NCBI GenBank assembly: GCA_963970005.1
Contig: CAXAMN010005169.1
Location: 168,874-232,873 of the forward strand
Direction: 5' to 3'
Source: Durusdinium trenchii
Lineage: Eukaryota; Sar; Dinophyceae; Suessiales; Symbiodiniaceae
Length of the DNA stretch: 64,000 bases
Positions 1-11,400 of this stretch are shown one piece after another; the first letter of the stretch is position 1, and each line of letters begins with the position of its first letter. The notes beneath the pieces were generated by a model, which saw nothing but the letters and a program-made list of their open reading frames with translations, was not told the origin of the DNA and did not search any database. The position numbers and the translations under genes are program-made.

Positions 1-198
1 GCTCACAAACAGTCTCAACTCGAACATGGACCGATTCAAAAACAAATCCAACGGCGGCAAAAATCCCAAACCCTAGACGTACTTCACTCACGCGCAAGCC
101 AAGTTCAAAACTCACGTATCTCATTTATCTCTCATCTCTCTTTATCTCTTTATCTCCGAACAACTCTCTCTCCTCACAGCTCTCGCCTTCTCATCCGC

Positions 199-1469
199 CT
201 TGAAGAACTCGGAGGCTGCGACGTCTGTACCAATCTTCACCTTGCCTGGGTTGGAGGAAGCTGGGTGTGAGGGTCAATGAAAACATCCAACACTTGGTCT
301 GTCTAGGAACCATTTGGCAAACTGGGATTGTGAACTTAGATTTTCCCAAGTTTATGTTCATTACTAATTACTGTACTTCATTGATTTCATGCCTGTCTCC
401 GTTGTTGGGACTTGCTGCTATTCGTGCCACGCTGATACACCCACCGCGTTCAGGCTGGTATTTGTGATACTTGCGAGATTGGACCTGCGCGTAGCTGTTT
501 TTCCCCAACTTCGCACAGGGAACCCGTTGTTTTTCCACGCATGGGGGGCACAGGAGGCCAACAAAGCTCCCTGTGGTGACCTCAGGATTTGCAGCCTGAT
601 CAGCTGCACATTGCTGCTTGAGCTCTAAGGTCTATTTCCTCATGGTCCTGACTGTAATTAAAACAATGCGTCCATCCTTTGCAGCGGTTACTTCACTGAG
701 ATGTACGAATTTCAGGCGTCAGAGGTTTTTTGGAGGTTTGAGCCACACTACTACCTGTTTTACCCAGGCCATTTCTTCACTTAGGTTTTGAAGGGTACGC
801 ATTATCTTCCATGTGTCTGGCTTCATGCATGCCCAGGGTGAACCCGAGGAGTGTCCCCTGTGGCCCCGTCGACTGGGGGTTTGTCTTTGTTTCCATTGAA
901 ACGCACGCGCCCACAGCGGGCGGAGTAGGCTTGCGCCAAAGTTAATGCCAAGACTTGGCGAATGCTTGAATCTGAGACAGCATTAGGTAACCATAGCGGT
1001 CAAAGCTGCCAGCCAGTTTGGCACGGCGCAACGTGGCTGCAGCGGCCGAAGTTCTCTCAAGGTCTGCTGGGGCCTCAATTCCCCTGGCTCCCCTTTCCCT
1101 CTCCCCTCTTCCTTCTTTTTGCTCTTTGGGGTGGACGCTTATTACGCAGCTGGAACACCTGTTCCCCTTCCCCTTCTTCCTTCTTCCTTCTCCCTTCTTC
1201 TTTATCTTTCTCTTTCTCTTTCTCTTCCTCTTTCTTTGTCTCTTTCTCTTTCTCTTTCTTCGTCTCTTTCTCTTTCTCTTTCTCTTTCTCTTTCTCCTTC
1301 TCTTTCTCTTTCTCTTTCTCTTTCTCTTTCTCTTTCTCTTTCTCTTTCTCTTTCTCTTTCTCTTTCTCTTTCTCTTTCTCTTTCTCTTTCTCTTTCTCTC
1401 TCTCTTTCTCTTTCTCTTTCTCTTTCTCTTTCTCTTTCTCTTTCTCTTTCTCTTTCTCTTTCTCTTTCT

Positions 1470-1509
<40 letters not shown>

Positions 1510-1580
1510 GTCTCTGTCTCTGTCTCTGTCTCTGTCTTTGTCTCTGTCTCTGTCTCTGTCTGTCTCTCTCTCTCTGTCTG

Positions 1581-1612
<32 letters not shown>

Positions 1613-4600
1613 TCTCTCCCTCTCTCTCTTTCCCTTCTTTTCCCTCCCCTTTTCTTGTTTGGGTGCCCCTGGATGCTCCGTCATAGCTGGGAACCCCTCT
1701 CATCTTGTCTTGGTGTGTCCTTGGACGCTTGAGTCGTAGCTGGGAACACCATCTTTTCTTTGCCTTTTCTTTCCCCTTCCCTTTCTTCTTTCCCTTCCCC
1801 TCCTCCTCGTGCGCAGCGTGCCTTACAAGCAAGCCAAGCATTTACAACAGGTTTTTTAATGAGGTTCGGCTTTTCGTTCCCTCTTCATTGGCCCCGCAGA
1901 CCTCTTTTCCTTCTTTTCTTTTATGTCCTTCTGTCTTCGCGCTTTGTCATCTTCGTCCTTTTCTTCTCTTGCGCGCGCCCTTGCCTGCGCATACACGCAC
2001 GCATGCTCCACACCAAAAAACTAGGTTCAGGTGCCCCAGGTTTGTTGCAATGAGGTTTGGTTCATTGGCTGTCCCTCTTCACTTGGTTTCCCTTCATCGG
2101 CAACGACATACACTCCTTTGTCCGTCTCGCCTCTTTCATGTTCATCTGTCCCTTTTGCGCGCGCATGTGTTTGCATCACCCCCTTTCCGGGCAGGATGGG
2201 GGCGCCTCCTTTCCGGGCAGGATGCAGGCCACACCCTTGTGAGAGGCGTGCGTGTGTGGAACCCTTGGAATCACAGGGAACCCGTTGGCTTTCCACGCAG
2301 GGGGGCACAGGAGGCCAACAAAGCTCTCTATGGTGACCTCAGGATTGCAGCCTGATCAGCTGCACATTGCTGCTTGAGCTCTAAGGTCTATTTCCTCATG
2401 GTCCTGATTGTAATTAAAACAATGTGTCCAGCCTTTGCAGCGGTTACTTCGCTGAACTGAGATGTACGAGCTTCAGGCGTTAGAGGTTTTTTGGAGGTTT
2501 GAGACATACTACTACCTGTTTTACTCAGGCCATTTCTTCACTTAGGCTTTTGAAGGGCTTGGGGCGATCAGTTCAGTACACATTATCTTGCGTGTGTGCG
2601 TGTCTGTCCCCACCTGTGCTGAAGTTCACCACTGAACATGTTTTCCCATTGTACCAACACACAAGGAAAGGCAAGACTCCTGCCAACAAAGGCGCTCCCA
2701 ATCAGTAGGGAAACCAAAACATGAGTCTGGTAGACCTGCATGCTTAACCAATCAAAAAGCTGTGATGCAAAACAGTTCTTGTTTCTCCACCGCTAAAAAC
2801 AACTTTGTCAGGCGCATCGAAGATCACCTCTACATGCCTGGGCTTCACCGCTACTAAACCCCTACGGGTTGGCGCAAGCTCCGAAGACCTCAGGAGCTGC
2901 ATCGTAAGATGCATATGCACTATAGTGTGTGTGTGTGCCCCGTGTAGTCAGGGATTCTTTTGAATTGCTTTTTCAGCAGGGAGCGCCAGGGACCGTGCAA
3001 GTCTGGCACTAACAAAGACGCTTGCACTGGTCTGTGAAATCAACCCAGGACGCCGGATTGACGTACCTGCTTGGAGAGCAACCTACTTAATGGACAAGCT
3101 GTTCCACTTCTGTGTTTTGCAGTAAGCGTCTAATGCAGCGGTGATTCACCTTAGATTGTGAGCTTGACTTTTCTGCACGAACGTCGTCAGCTTGTCGGTC
3201 GATCGATCGGTGGTTTCTATAGATTTGCTGGTCACTCGAAACTTGCTGGACCTCCACTGGATGGACCTCTACTTCCTTTCTGGTTTCCTTACATGTTTTT
3301 TTAGGAATTGGTAACCTAGGCCGGCGTGTGGCACCGCATTCACATCAGTATGCATTTCTATAAGTGTGTGTTTCGATCCGGATCGGATCACATTGGACAC
3401 TTTGGACTTCTGGGGCTTGGAATGACATGGGATACGCCAGCTTAGACCCCAGATAACAAAAATATTTGTGGACACCACAGCGGCGCGCTGCAGCGGCACC
3501 AGCCTTTTCCTATACTTGAAGTAAGAACCCGCCTCGTGCTATCTTAGACAAAAAGTCAGGATTTTGATACAACTTGAGAAAACACGTATCTACTGTATCC
3601 GTGTCTGGTGCACACTTGGTGCTTGCAGTGTTCTTGCAACACTTGCTGCGATTGGAAGTAGAGATTTGCATGCGGCATTCGGCACATGGACTGTTTGGGA
3701 CATCGGAGATGGCGGATGCGGAACACGCCCAGGCTTTTGCACATTGACGGAGCCACAAAACGAAGGCGGAAAGTCACAAGGTAGTATGGGATCAAAGACA
3801 GGCTACAGGGCGTGCGAAGGGCACTGCGCCCCTTCAAAGTTGCAACACACATCCAAATTCAACCCCTGTTGTGGCTGGATAGAGCATGTTCGCATGCCTC
3901 GAGGCAACCAAACAACCAAAGGTACCAATTCAAAAGCGGTAGACATAAGATATCAAGAACCGAAAAACAATCAAAGGCACTGCCAGCCAGAATTGGCCGG
4001 AGACGCAAAGACACAAATGCTCACAAGCCGAAGCCAAAAAATGCTCCAATAGGCCCAAAAGGAAACAACCAAAAGCAAAGGACTCTGGGACTCTGGGCAT
4101 GACTTCCAGTTTCTTCCAGAAAACCCACAATTGATCCACTTGGGCAACACATTCCACTCCAGTGCCTTCATGGCCCGACTTTTTGATAGCATCCATCAGG
4201 ACGTCGAGAGCCTCAAGATTGGACTTCTGATCACATCTCACGGCAGTGAACAATTTCCAACGGTGAACAGTGAACATGTCAACACATGAAAACGCAATGG
4301 GGTCACTGGCAAGTGGGTGATGTTGCCTCGTTGTTGTCCTGCACATTGGGTGCGAAGCCACCTGAGGAAGGTGGCCCAAAGAAAGAAGAGCGGCAAGAGA
4401 TCAAGGTTTTCTTAGTCTTCTGTGGTTTCATGTCCACCTTCATCACCCACATTGCATGCATCCTGACCGTACTTCTTCTTGATCACACTCTTCAAATTGT
4501 GATAGACTTCCTAGCAATGTCACGTCGGTATCTCGGTATCACTGTGCAATCTGAGTAAGCAGGAACAAGAAGCTACTACAAAGTAACAGGGCATTACTAC

Positions 4601-7600
4601 TAGTAACAAGAAGCTATTAGGTTGGAGGCGATTGCTATTAGGTTGATTTAAGGTCAGGTTTGAAGCAAAGCTTTGATTTCACCGAGCATCCGCTCCGATG
4701 ATCATCGCCTCCTTGAAGGATAAAGCGCCCACTGGCAAAATCATGAACTCCTGAAACCAGGAGTTACCTTGAAGTATGGATTTACTGATCTGCAGTATCA
4801 GGGAGATATATTGATTCATGTCCTCGTGTCGCTTTCTACCAATTGGACCTCCACTACGGGGTTGCATAGTACGTCTGTGTTACATCTGCCCACTTGAAAG
4901 GTTCTCTCAAAATGGCCTGGCAAGCTAAGCGGTTGCCCGCATGACTGCCACCATTGATGACATTGAAAGATGGCACTGGCATCACAAACCTGGCTTGAGC
5001 TAAAGCAACTAAAGAGCTGCAAAAGCTTCGGCTTTGTGACTGAACAGAGTGGGAAACAAAACACACACAAAGTGGCTTTGTACTGGTGAAAAGGTCAAGA
5101 ATATGAGTCGGCTAAACATTGAAAGTCAACAGGATTTGGTGAGTTCATGATCGTTTTGCGTGAGCGTCACATTATCGTTTTTGCGAGTGACTTATGGTTT
5201 TTCTCCAGCAACAGATACATTAAGATTCGTCCCTGACTCCTCATCCCTCTCACTATTCTGGAACCCAGTTCATATCTCTCCAAGTCAGAATGAAACCATC
5301 AATCATCAAGTGGCTTGTCCGTGGGTTTGCCCGCAATCTTCGCAATGTATTGGTATAAAGGCATTCCACCTTGAGCAAGTGACAAGCAAACTTTCTAGGC
5401 ACCAAGTGGCGATGAAGCTACTTTGGAGCACACATCATCAGAGTCTTCGTAGCGCTCTCAACTGGCTCTCTTATTTTCAGCCACCTGCAGGTTGTCCTGT
5501 CTCGAATTGGTAGACACCCTTCATTCATCATACATTCAATTCACATTCCTTCTATTCCTGTTTATAATATGTTTTCCGTGGCAAATTGTTTCTTTGGGTG
5601 AGGCTGCGGCTGGCAGATGCCCCAGCACGGCACACGGCCATGGACACTGCCAAAATGGCATTCGCACCTCAGAACAAAGGGATGATTTGAATTTCACTCG
5701 GAAATCATTCTGGATGTCGCTAAAATCCCAGCACTGTTCAAGTTTCTCGAGCTTTGCACTAATGTTTATTAATGTAGTTCCTTGAACATGATCTTCATAC
5801 TACTGAGACTACTGCTGGTCAGCTTCCAAAGGATGCAGATTGAAGAAACATGCGAAACTGAGTAAATTATCTACAATTCTACGTTACAAAAAGTAGGAGT
5901 TTGCTCTCGGAAACTTCATGTCAAATACATCTTCCGAGATCCTAAAAATGTTGCTTCGCTAAGAGCTAGACCAAGCTTGGACTTGGACCAGCCCCACTCA
6001 TTTTTGGTCCCGTCCAACTCTTGCACCATCACCTGAGGATCGCCCGAGCGTCGGCTACAGCGATAGCAGGAAACTACCAGCAATGGTCTCTAACCTACTA
6101 CGATGGCCTCCAACCCAATAGCAATGGCCTCCAACCTACTAGCGATGGCCTGCAATCTACTAGCACTGGCCTCCAACCTACTAGCGATGGCCTCCAACCT
6201 ACTAGCAATGGCCTCCAACCTACTAGCAATGGCCTCCAACCCAATGGCAATGGCCTCGAACCTACTGCGATGGCCTTCAACTTAATAGCAATGGCCTCCA
6301 ACCTACTAGCGATGGCCTCCACCCTACTAGCGATGGCCTCTAACCTACTGCGATGGCCTCCAACCTCCTTGCAATGGCCCCCAACCTAATAGCGAGGGCC
6401 TCTAACCTACTACGATGGCCTCCAACCTACTAGCAACGGCCTCCAACCTACTAGCGATGGCCTCCAACCTAGTAGCAATGGCCTCCAACCTACTGCGATG
6501 GCCTCCAACCTAGCAATGGCCTCCAACCTAATAGCAATGGCCTCCAACCTAATAGCAATGGCCTCCAACCTACTGCGATGGCCTCCAACCTAATAGCAAT
6601 GGCCTCCAACCTAATAGCAATGGCCTCCAACCTAATAGCGATGGCCTCCAACCATAGCAATGGCCTCCAACCCACTACGATGGCCTCCAACCTAATAGCA
6701 ATGGCCTCAAAACTACAAAGTACTAGGGAGGGCCTCCAACCTAATAGCAATGGCTCCAACCTACNNNNNNNNNNCTCCAACCTACAAGTACTAGGGAGGG
6801 CCTCGAACCTAATAGCAATGGCTTCAACCTACAAGTACTAGGTTACTAGGGAGGGCCTCCATAGGGAGGGCCTCGAACCTAATAGCAATGGCTCCAACCT
6901 GCCAGCGAAAGGACAGGATACAGCAAAACTGTGGCATCGTGGGGCATCGTACGTCCCAGAATGCATCTGCTTTTCCTTCATCAATATATTGAAAAGAAAA
7001 CAAACAAGGCAAAACTTTTCGGCGAAGGTTTCACAACGGTCGCCCATGCGCCTCGTCGATCTGCTTCTGCTCTCGCACGTCCATCCCCACCAGCTTGGGG
7101 GCAATGAGTGAGTTCACATTCTCCACTGCCTGAGCATCACAGGTGCAAGTTCACTAGAGATGAAAAACTTGTGCAAAATTGCAGTGGTCGACGAAAAACG
7201 ATATGTTCCCAAAACGCGTGTGCCTTCAAAACACCTTTCCCCAGTAAGCGGCCCTTGTCGCCATCTCGGAGTTCCAAGGCCTAAAGACTGGACGACGGGT
7301 GTAGCGCGTAGCATAAAGACATCTTGTCTCTCTTCCACGACATTCTTCTTTCGGTTCTCTTTCTTCACGCATTGCTCACTTTTCCGCTCATAAGGACCAT
7401 AGTTTGCTCCCTTCATCTTGAATCCCATAGGAGGCCATCGCTAGTAGGTTGGAGGCCATTGCTAGTAGAATCCTTAATTGTTCTTTGCTCGCTTCCTTTT
7501 CTTTCAGTTCTCTTTTTGCTCATCGTTGCATTCGGACCTCGTAGATGCCCGTTGAGGCACCACTGGGAACAGCCGCGCGGAAAAGCGCTGTTTCAGTGCA

Positions 7601-8130
7601 CAGGTCCACCTGGCGAAGAACTCCTGAGGTAGGTCACCTGAAAAATGTTTGACGTTACAGGCTGCTGTACATTACAGAAACTGTATGTACCCAGACTTTG
7701 GATGACTTTGGTATAGGCCATCTGTCAGCAGTCAATGTTTCCCACTTTCGAGGATCAAAATCTGGTTTGGACAATTTCCAAATTAGATCTTAAACTTTAA
7801 GGCAGGCTGATTGGCAGTGAAAGCTGGGGATAGCGACCAAATTTTGAGTGAAGGAGTAAAGCAACAGGCAACAAAAAAGGAAGTGAAGGAGAGTGTTTGC
7901 GTGTGTACTGTGAGGCAGTTGTGAGAGAGCATATGTGTGAGGCAAAACTCCTACGTCGTTCTCCTTCACAAGAACAAAAGCATCTGATTCTGATCAGTCT
8001 GCCTCCACAGTTGGGTTGCCACGGGAATCGAAGATCTCGCGCGCTCGAATTTGCAGGATCGTGGTACCTGCACGGACAGTTTCGGGTTTTCGGCTGGTAA
8101 AAACGCGTGATGCTTACGCACATATGCCAT
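199..8130 (-). CDS. ENO: Enolase, split gene, 3' end beyond left edge
   Basis: Enolase (2-phosphoglycerate to phosphoenolpyruvate, glycolysis). Translating the minus strand across AG acceptors gives the family in order: 8067-8003 ([13 protein letters not shown]), 7609-7538 ([15 protein letters not shown]), 7280-7224 ([19 protein letters not shown]), 7129-7052 ([17 protein letters not shown]), 6032-5972 ([17 protein letters not shown]), 5667-5608 ([17 protein letters not shown]), 5369-5315 ([16 protein letters not shown]), 4989-4917 ([20 protein letters not shown]), 4750-4691 ([16 protein letters not shown]), 4510-4438 ([17 protein letters not shown]), 4361-4327 ([12 protein letters not shown]), 4211-4166 ([15 protein letters not shown]) and 245-199 ([15 protein letters not shown]). 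All joins keep frame. A first exon 8130-8118 (MAYVR) is tentative. Donors are mostly GC (8003, 7224, 7052, 5608, 5315, 4917, 4327, 4166, 199), GA at 4691, and GT at 7538, 5972 and 4438. The C-terminal third, with the remaining active-site residues, lies outside the window. The gene is co-directional with PGK just upstream. Confidence 0.94.
516..788 (+). repeat. About 270-bp direct repeat, copy 1
   Basis: This segment, starting CAGGGAACCCGTTG and ending in the CATTTCTTCACTTAGG block, recurs at 2274-2549 in the same orientation with scattered substitutions and a few indels. Both copies lie inside one enolase intron (4165-246) and bracket the polypyrimidine tract. No coding potential is convincing. 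Confidence 0.85.
1130..1635 (+). repeat. Polypyrimidine microsatellite (CTTTCT)n / (CT)n / (CTGTCT)n
   Basis: About 480 bp almost purely of C and T on the plus strand. Near 1200-1475 the unit is CTTTCT, then (CT)n near 1476-1502, then CTGTCT, then mixed CT/GT. Long reading frames through it (poly Ser-Leu, Ser-Phe or Lys-Arg) are products of the low complexity. It sits in the 3.9-kb enolase intron. Confidence 0.95.
2274..2549 (+). repeat. About 270-bp direct repeat, copy 2
   Basis: Second copy of the repeat at 516-788, with shared blocks such as CTGATCAGCTGCACATTGCT and GAGGTTTTTTGGAGGTTTGA. The rest of the host intron (about 2550-4165) shows only short poly(GT) stretches and no further gene. 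Confidence 0.85.
6078..6900 (+). repeat. 21-bp minisatellite in an enolase intron, with assembly gap
   Basis: About 35 tandem copies of a 21-bp unit such as CCAACCTACTAGCAATGGCCT, varying mainly at TACTAGC/TAATAGC and AATGG/GATGG. It fills the enolase intron between the exons at 7129-7052 and 6032-5972. Ten N at 6765-6774 mark an assembly gap, so the true copy number is unknown. Because 21 is a multiple of 3, several frames stay open (MASNLLA repeats on one strand), but nothing suggests they are translated. Confidence 0.95.
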
Positions 8131-8324
8131 GTTTGGTACTAGAGCTACAAACTCATCTGAGACCTGCGCAAACAACAGAATGTGGCTACACGCATGTCTC
8201 ACCACAGCAGAACTGGTTCAATCTCGATCCCCACACTGAAATGAGATTCGACATTTCCGTCGGTAGGCCGGAGCACAAAAGAATCTTGCGTCACCAAAGC
8301 ATATTGTCAATCTTGCATCTACCA

Positions 8325-8470
8325 GTAGGAGGCCATCGCTATTAGGAGCTAGGACGCTACTAGGGGCTCCTGGCCTTACCACTAGGAACAAGAAGCTACT
8401 AGGAACAAAGGGCATCGCTACTAGGAGCAAGGACGCTACTAGGTTGGAGGCCATCGCTATTAGATTCTTT
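8325..8470 (+). repeat. Minisatellite-related block overlapping the PGK 3' end
   Basis: Contains AGGCCATCGCTATTAGG, GGAACAAGAAGCTACTAGG and GCTACTAGGTTGGAGGCC, the inverted form of the 21-bp minisatellite plus an associated AACAAGAAGCTACTAG unit. Related blocks lie at about 4565-4645, 7428-7475, 8875-8900 and 18815-18950, so this is a dispersed family. The PGK stop (8399-8401) lies inside it. Confidence 0.85.
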
Positions 8471-11400
8471 ATGCCTTTCGTTTTGGCCTGCGCCCGCCGG
8501 AGCGTCGTCCAAAGCAGCCACGCCAGGCAGAACTTTGCCCTCCAAAAGCTCCAGGGAAGCTCCGCCGCCCGTGCTGCAATGCGTTACCTCTCCGGCTTAA
8601 AGAACGACGCCTTGTCTTAAACGTGGTTAAGTGACGCCTTGTCTTCGGTGTCGTACTTCTTGCATGCCTGAAAAACAACATACAACCAGGTCTTGCCATA
8701 CATAAGGAAAAATCTTAATGTGCCTCGATTTCCAGCCGCCGTTATGCTCACACATCTTCCATCAAAAAAGCTGTGGCCCAGGCTGTTGCAGTGTCACCGC
8801 CGCCAATCACCTGAAAGAAACGAAGAAGGTCCACAGAGTCTCCACAACAGGAATCTAATGGCACAAGGCACAAGGAATCTAATAGCGATGGCCTCCAAAT
8901 CGAAGAGAGGAAGAAAAGGAATGAGGAGGTTTTCTACTGTTCGGCATGGTCTGTTGTTGGCAGTGGGGGTGAGCAGACCTACTGCAAGCATACTAGGGGC
9001 ATCTCCTTGCTTTCAACAGAGTTGTTAAAGCTTTGACCTTATGGAAAAAAGGCTCACATCAGAGCCTCTACCTTCAAGGTGTGTGTTTGTGGCATTTGTC
9101 ACCAAGTTGGAGGAGTACCATCGAGGTGCAACTGACTTTGGGCCCAAAGGCAGCTCATGTGAGTGGATCCTGCGGCTTGTGTCTTTCACTTTGACGCTTT
9201 CTTGACAGGCGATCAGCCGGCTTCTTCATAGAATTATGGCGTTCTCAACGGTTCTTAAGTCTTCAGACCTTTAAAATTTTAGGAGACGAGAACGAAGAAC
9301 TCAGATGGAAGACGTCTGCGCTTGTCCCTACGGACCTACGGAACTTCCTAATTCCTGTTCAAAGCTGACTCAAACCTGACCAAAAGCTGAGAACTTGTAC
9401 AAGATTCATCTCTTTCCTCCGGTTGTCTTGGGTTCGGACGGTAACGGTGCCTTCCTTCGTGACTTCCACAATCTTGTCCATCATGACTTGGCGGAGAGGA
9501 AATCTCTTTGAGAGGACAGTTGGACTTGAGGCCTCATATATATGTACATATACACACAGTAAAGTAAAAATGGACCCAGGTCCACCTCCCGTTTACTCCT
9601 CTAAAAAGACAAGAGAATACTCCGTTTGAATACACCCCCCCAAGATCCGCCAAGCACCTTCATTTCTGGGGACTCGTTTTCTTGCACTAAAATGAACACA
9701 AAGTCAAAACCATCAATCTCAAAAGCTTGCGTGCTGTGACGTGTCTTCCTTCACCTTAATTCTTCTTATGGCGGATGCAAGCTGGACAGACTGGCACTAG
9801 GAACATGTCCCAAACAGGTTGGATTCATAGTAATCGTTTCCTGATGACCTCCAACATCCCTCTCAAGAAAGACGACAACAACAGCAGCAGCAACCCATCT
9901 CACTTTCCAGAGGTTGTTGTCTTCTTTCTTTTTGCTTCCTTGTGGTCCTTTGCAGGTCCTTGCTTTCTTGTTGTTCTTGCGACTTTCTATTTTGGAACTG
10001 AGCATCCTGGCATTTGGTGCCCTGCTCAAAGGCCTGAAAGTTGGCGTCAGGCCATATTCCGGGCCCTGTTTGTCACCCTCAAGACATCGTGAAAAGGCAT
10101 CTGCACTCCTTCATCTCAAAGACTCCCATGGGCCCATTCCACACAATGGTCTTGCTCCTGCCCGACACAAAGACCCCGCATGTCCCTCTTCCATTCTCTT
10201 CTTTCAGTCCTTCCTTCCCTTAAATGCTAGGCTGAATGTCAAAAGCCTGGGCTTTGGTACTGCATCGAAGTTCCAGTCACTGCGTACCACTCCATTCTTC
10301 TTCTTGTTTTTATCGTGTCTTTTATGTTTTCCTCTTATTCGTCTGTTCGAAACTCCTTGCAATGGTGGCCGCATTCAACCTAAGACATCATGTGAATGTA
10401 TTTTGGTAAAAGCGTATCTGCCAGTGAAGAATTGCGCTATGGTCTTGCTGAGCTTCCAGCTTGTTGGTCTCGGGGCCACAGTCCAAGCCTCAGCAATCAA
10501 CTCAAATCTGAAACTCCAGGGCTTTGGACTCCTTAGGCTTTGGCCCATGAAACCTGTGAAGGCTCAAGGCACTTTTGTGAAGCAAAAAGAAAGCACTCAA
10601 AGCAAAAGTATCACAAGGATCACAAATACACTTTGCGAAGACGGTCCACCTTCCGGAATTCCAGTTTCAACGGTAGCATTCTTAATCTCGCCGTCCTGGG
10701 AACTGAGGGTCAACTGCCGAGCGGGAAGTGCCGAGAGCCATGACACTCCTCTCCATATTTGGAAGAACATACAAAGTCAATGGGCAGCACAATCTCCTCA
10801 GTCCACAGGCCATACCTTCAAATTCCTCTCTAAACAAACCACTTCTTTTGGAGACTCCACAAACTCGTCTCAGAAAAAGTCGTGACTTTTCAAAACAGAA
10901 TCGAACAAAAATTGCTTCAAACCCTCAAGCGGTGCATGACCCTTGAGCTTTTACAAAAACACCACGTTATATATATATATATATATATGCAAGTTGTATA
11001 GATTGTGTGTCCCTAGTACTCTCCGGTTGGTACCTATGGCACAAGCCTCCCCCTTAGTTCAGTGGAAAAGGGTGTGTCCGCCGTGCGTCCTGCACGGTAG
11101 CGGAGCTCTGCATTGCGGTTGCGCGCGGTGTGGGGCGGCGAGGCGTTGAGTTCCTCGAGGCCGGCGATCCAGGGGGGGGCCTGCATCGGGCCCTGAGGGT
11201 GTGTGAGTCGGTGCGCTGAAGCGCACCGGCTGTGAGTGAGAAGGAGCCTAATGACAGTCACGAAGTCCAAAGATGGCATCCCTGCATGGGATGGTACTCC
11301 GTCCACTTGGTCGGAGTATCGCAGGGCTGCCTACATGTACGAGGAGACGGTGAAGTGGGAAAGTCGCTACCTATGTGGTCCACGGCTGGCAGCCGAGCTG

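Noticed and set aside
942..1841. Long frames of Lys/Arg, Ser/Phe or Ser/Leu repeats in all three plus frames and on the minus strand
   Set aside because: They are produced by the polypyrimidine microsatellite; no frame has a non-repetitive conserved part.
3564..4052. A 162-codon plus-strand frame
   Set aside because: It lies in the 3.9-kb enolase intron, shows no known motif and looks like chance.
6021..6841. Repetitive frames (MASNLLA or GWRPLL repeats) over the minisatellite
   Set aside because: The 21-bp period keeps frames open by arithmetic; the region lies in an enolase intron and contains an N gap.
6078..6900. Possible CRISPR-like array
   Set aside because: The 21-bp units are directly adjacent without spacers, in a eukaryotic intron.
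8130..8398. Separate promoter between PGK and enolase
   Set aside because: No TATA box or other recognisable element could be supported; dinoflagellate promoters are poorly defined.
9914..10885. A 323-codon plus-strand frame
   Set aside because: It is antisense to verified PGK exons at 10796-10749, 10695-10649, 10488-10445 and 10157-10109 and has no family resemblance.
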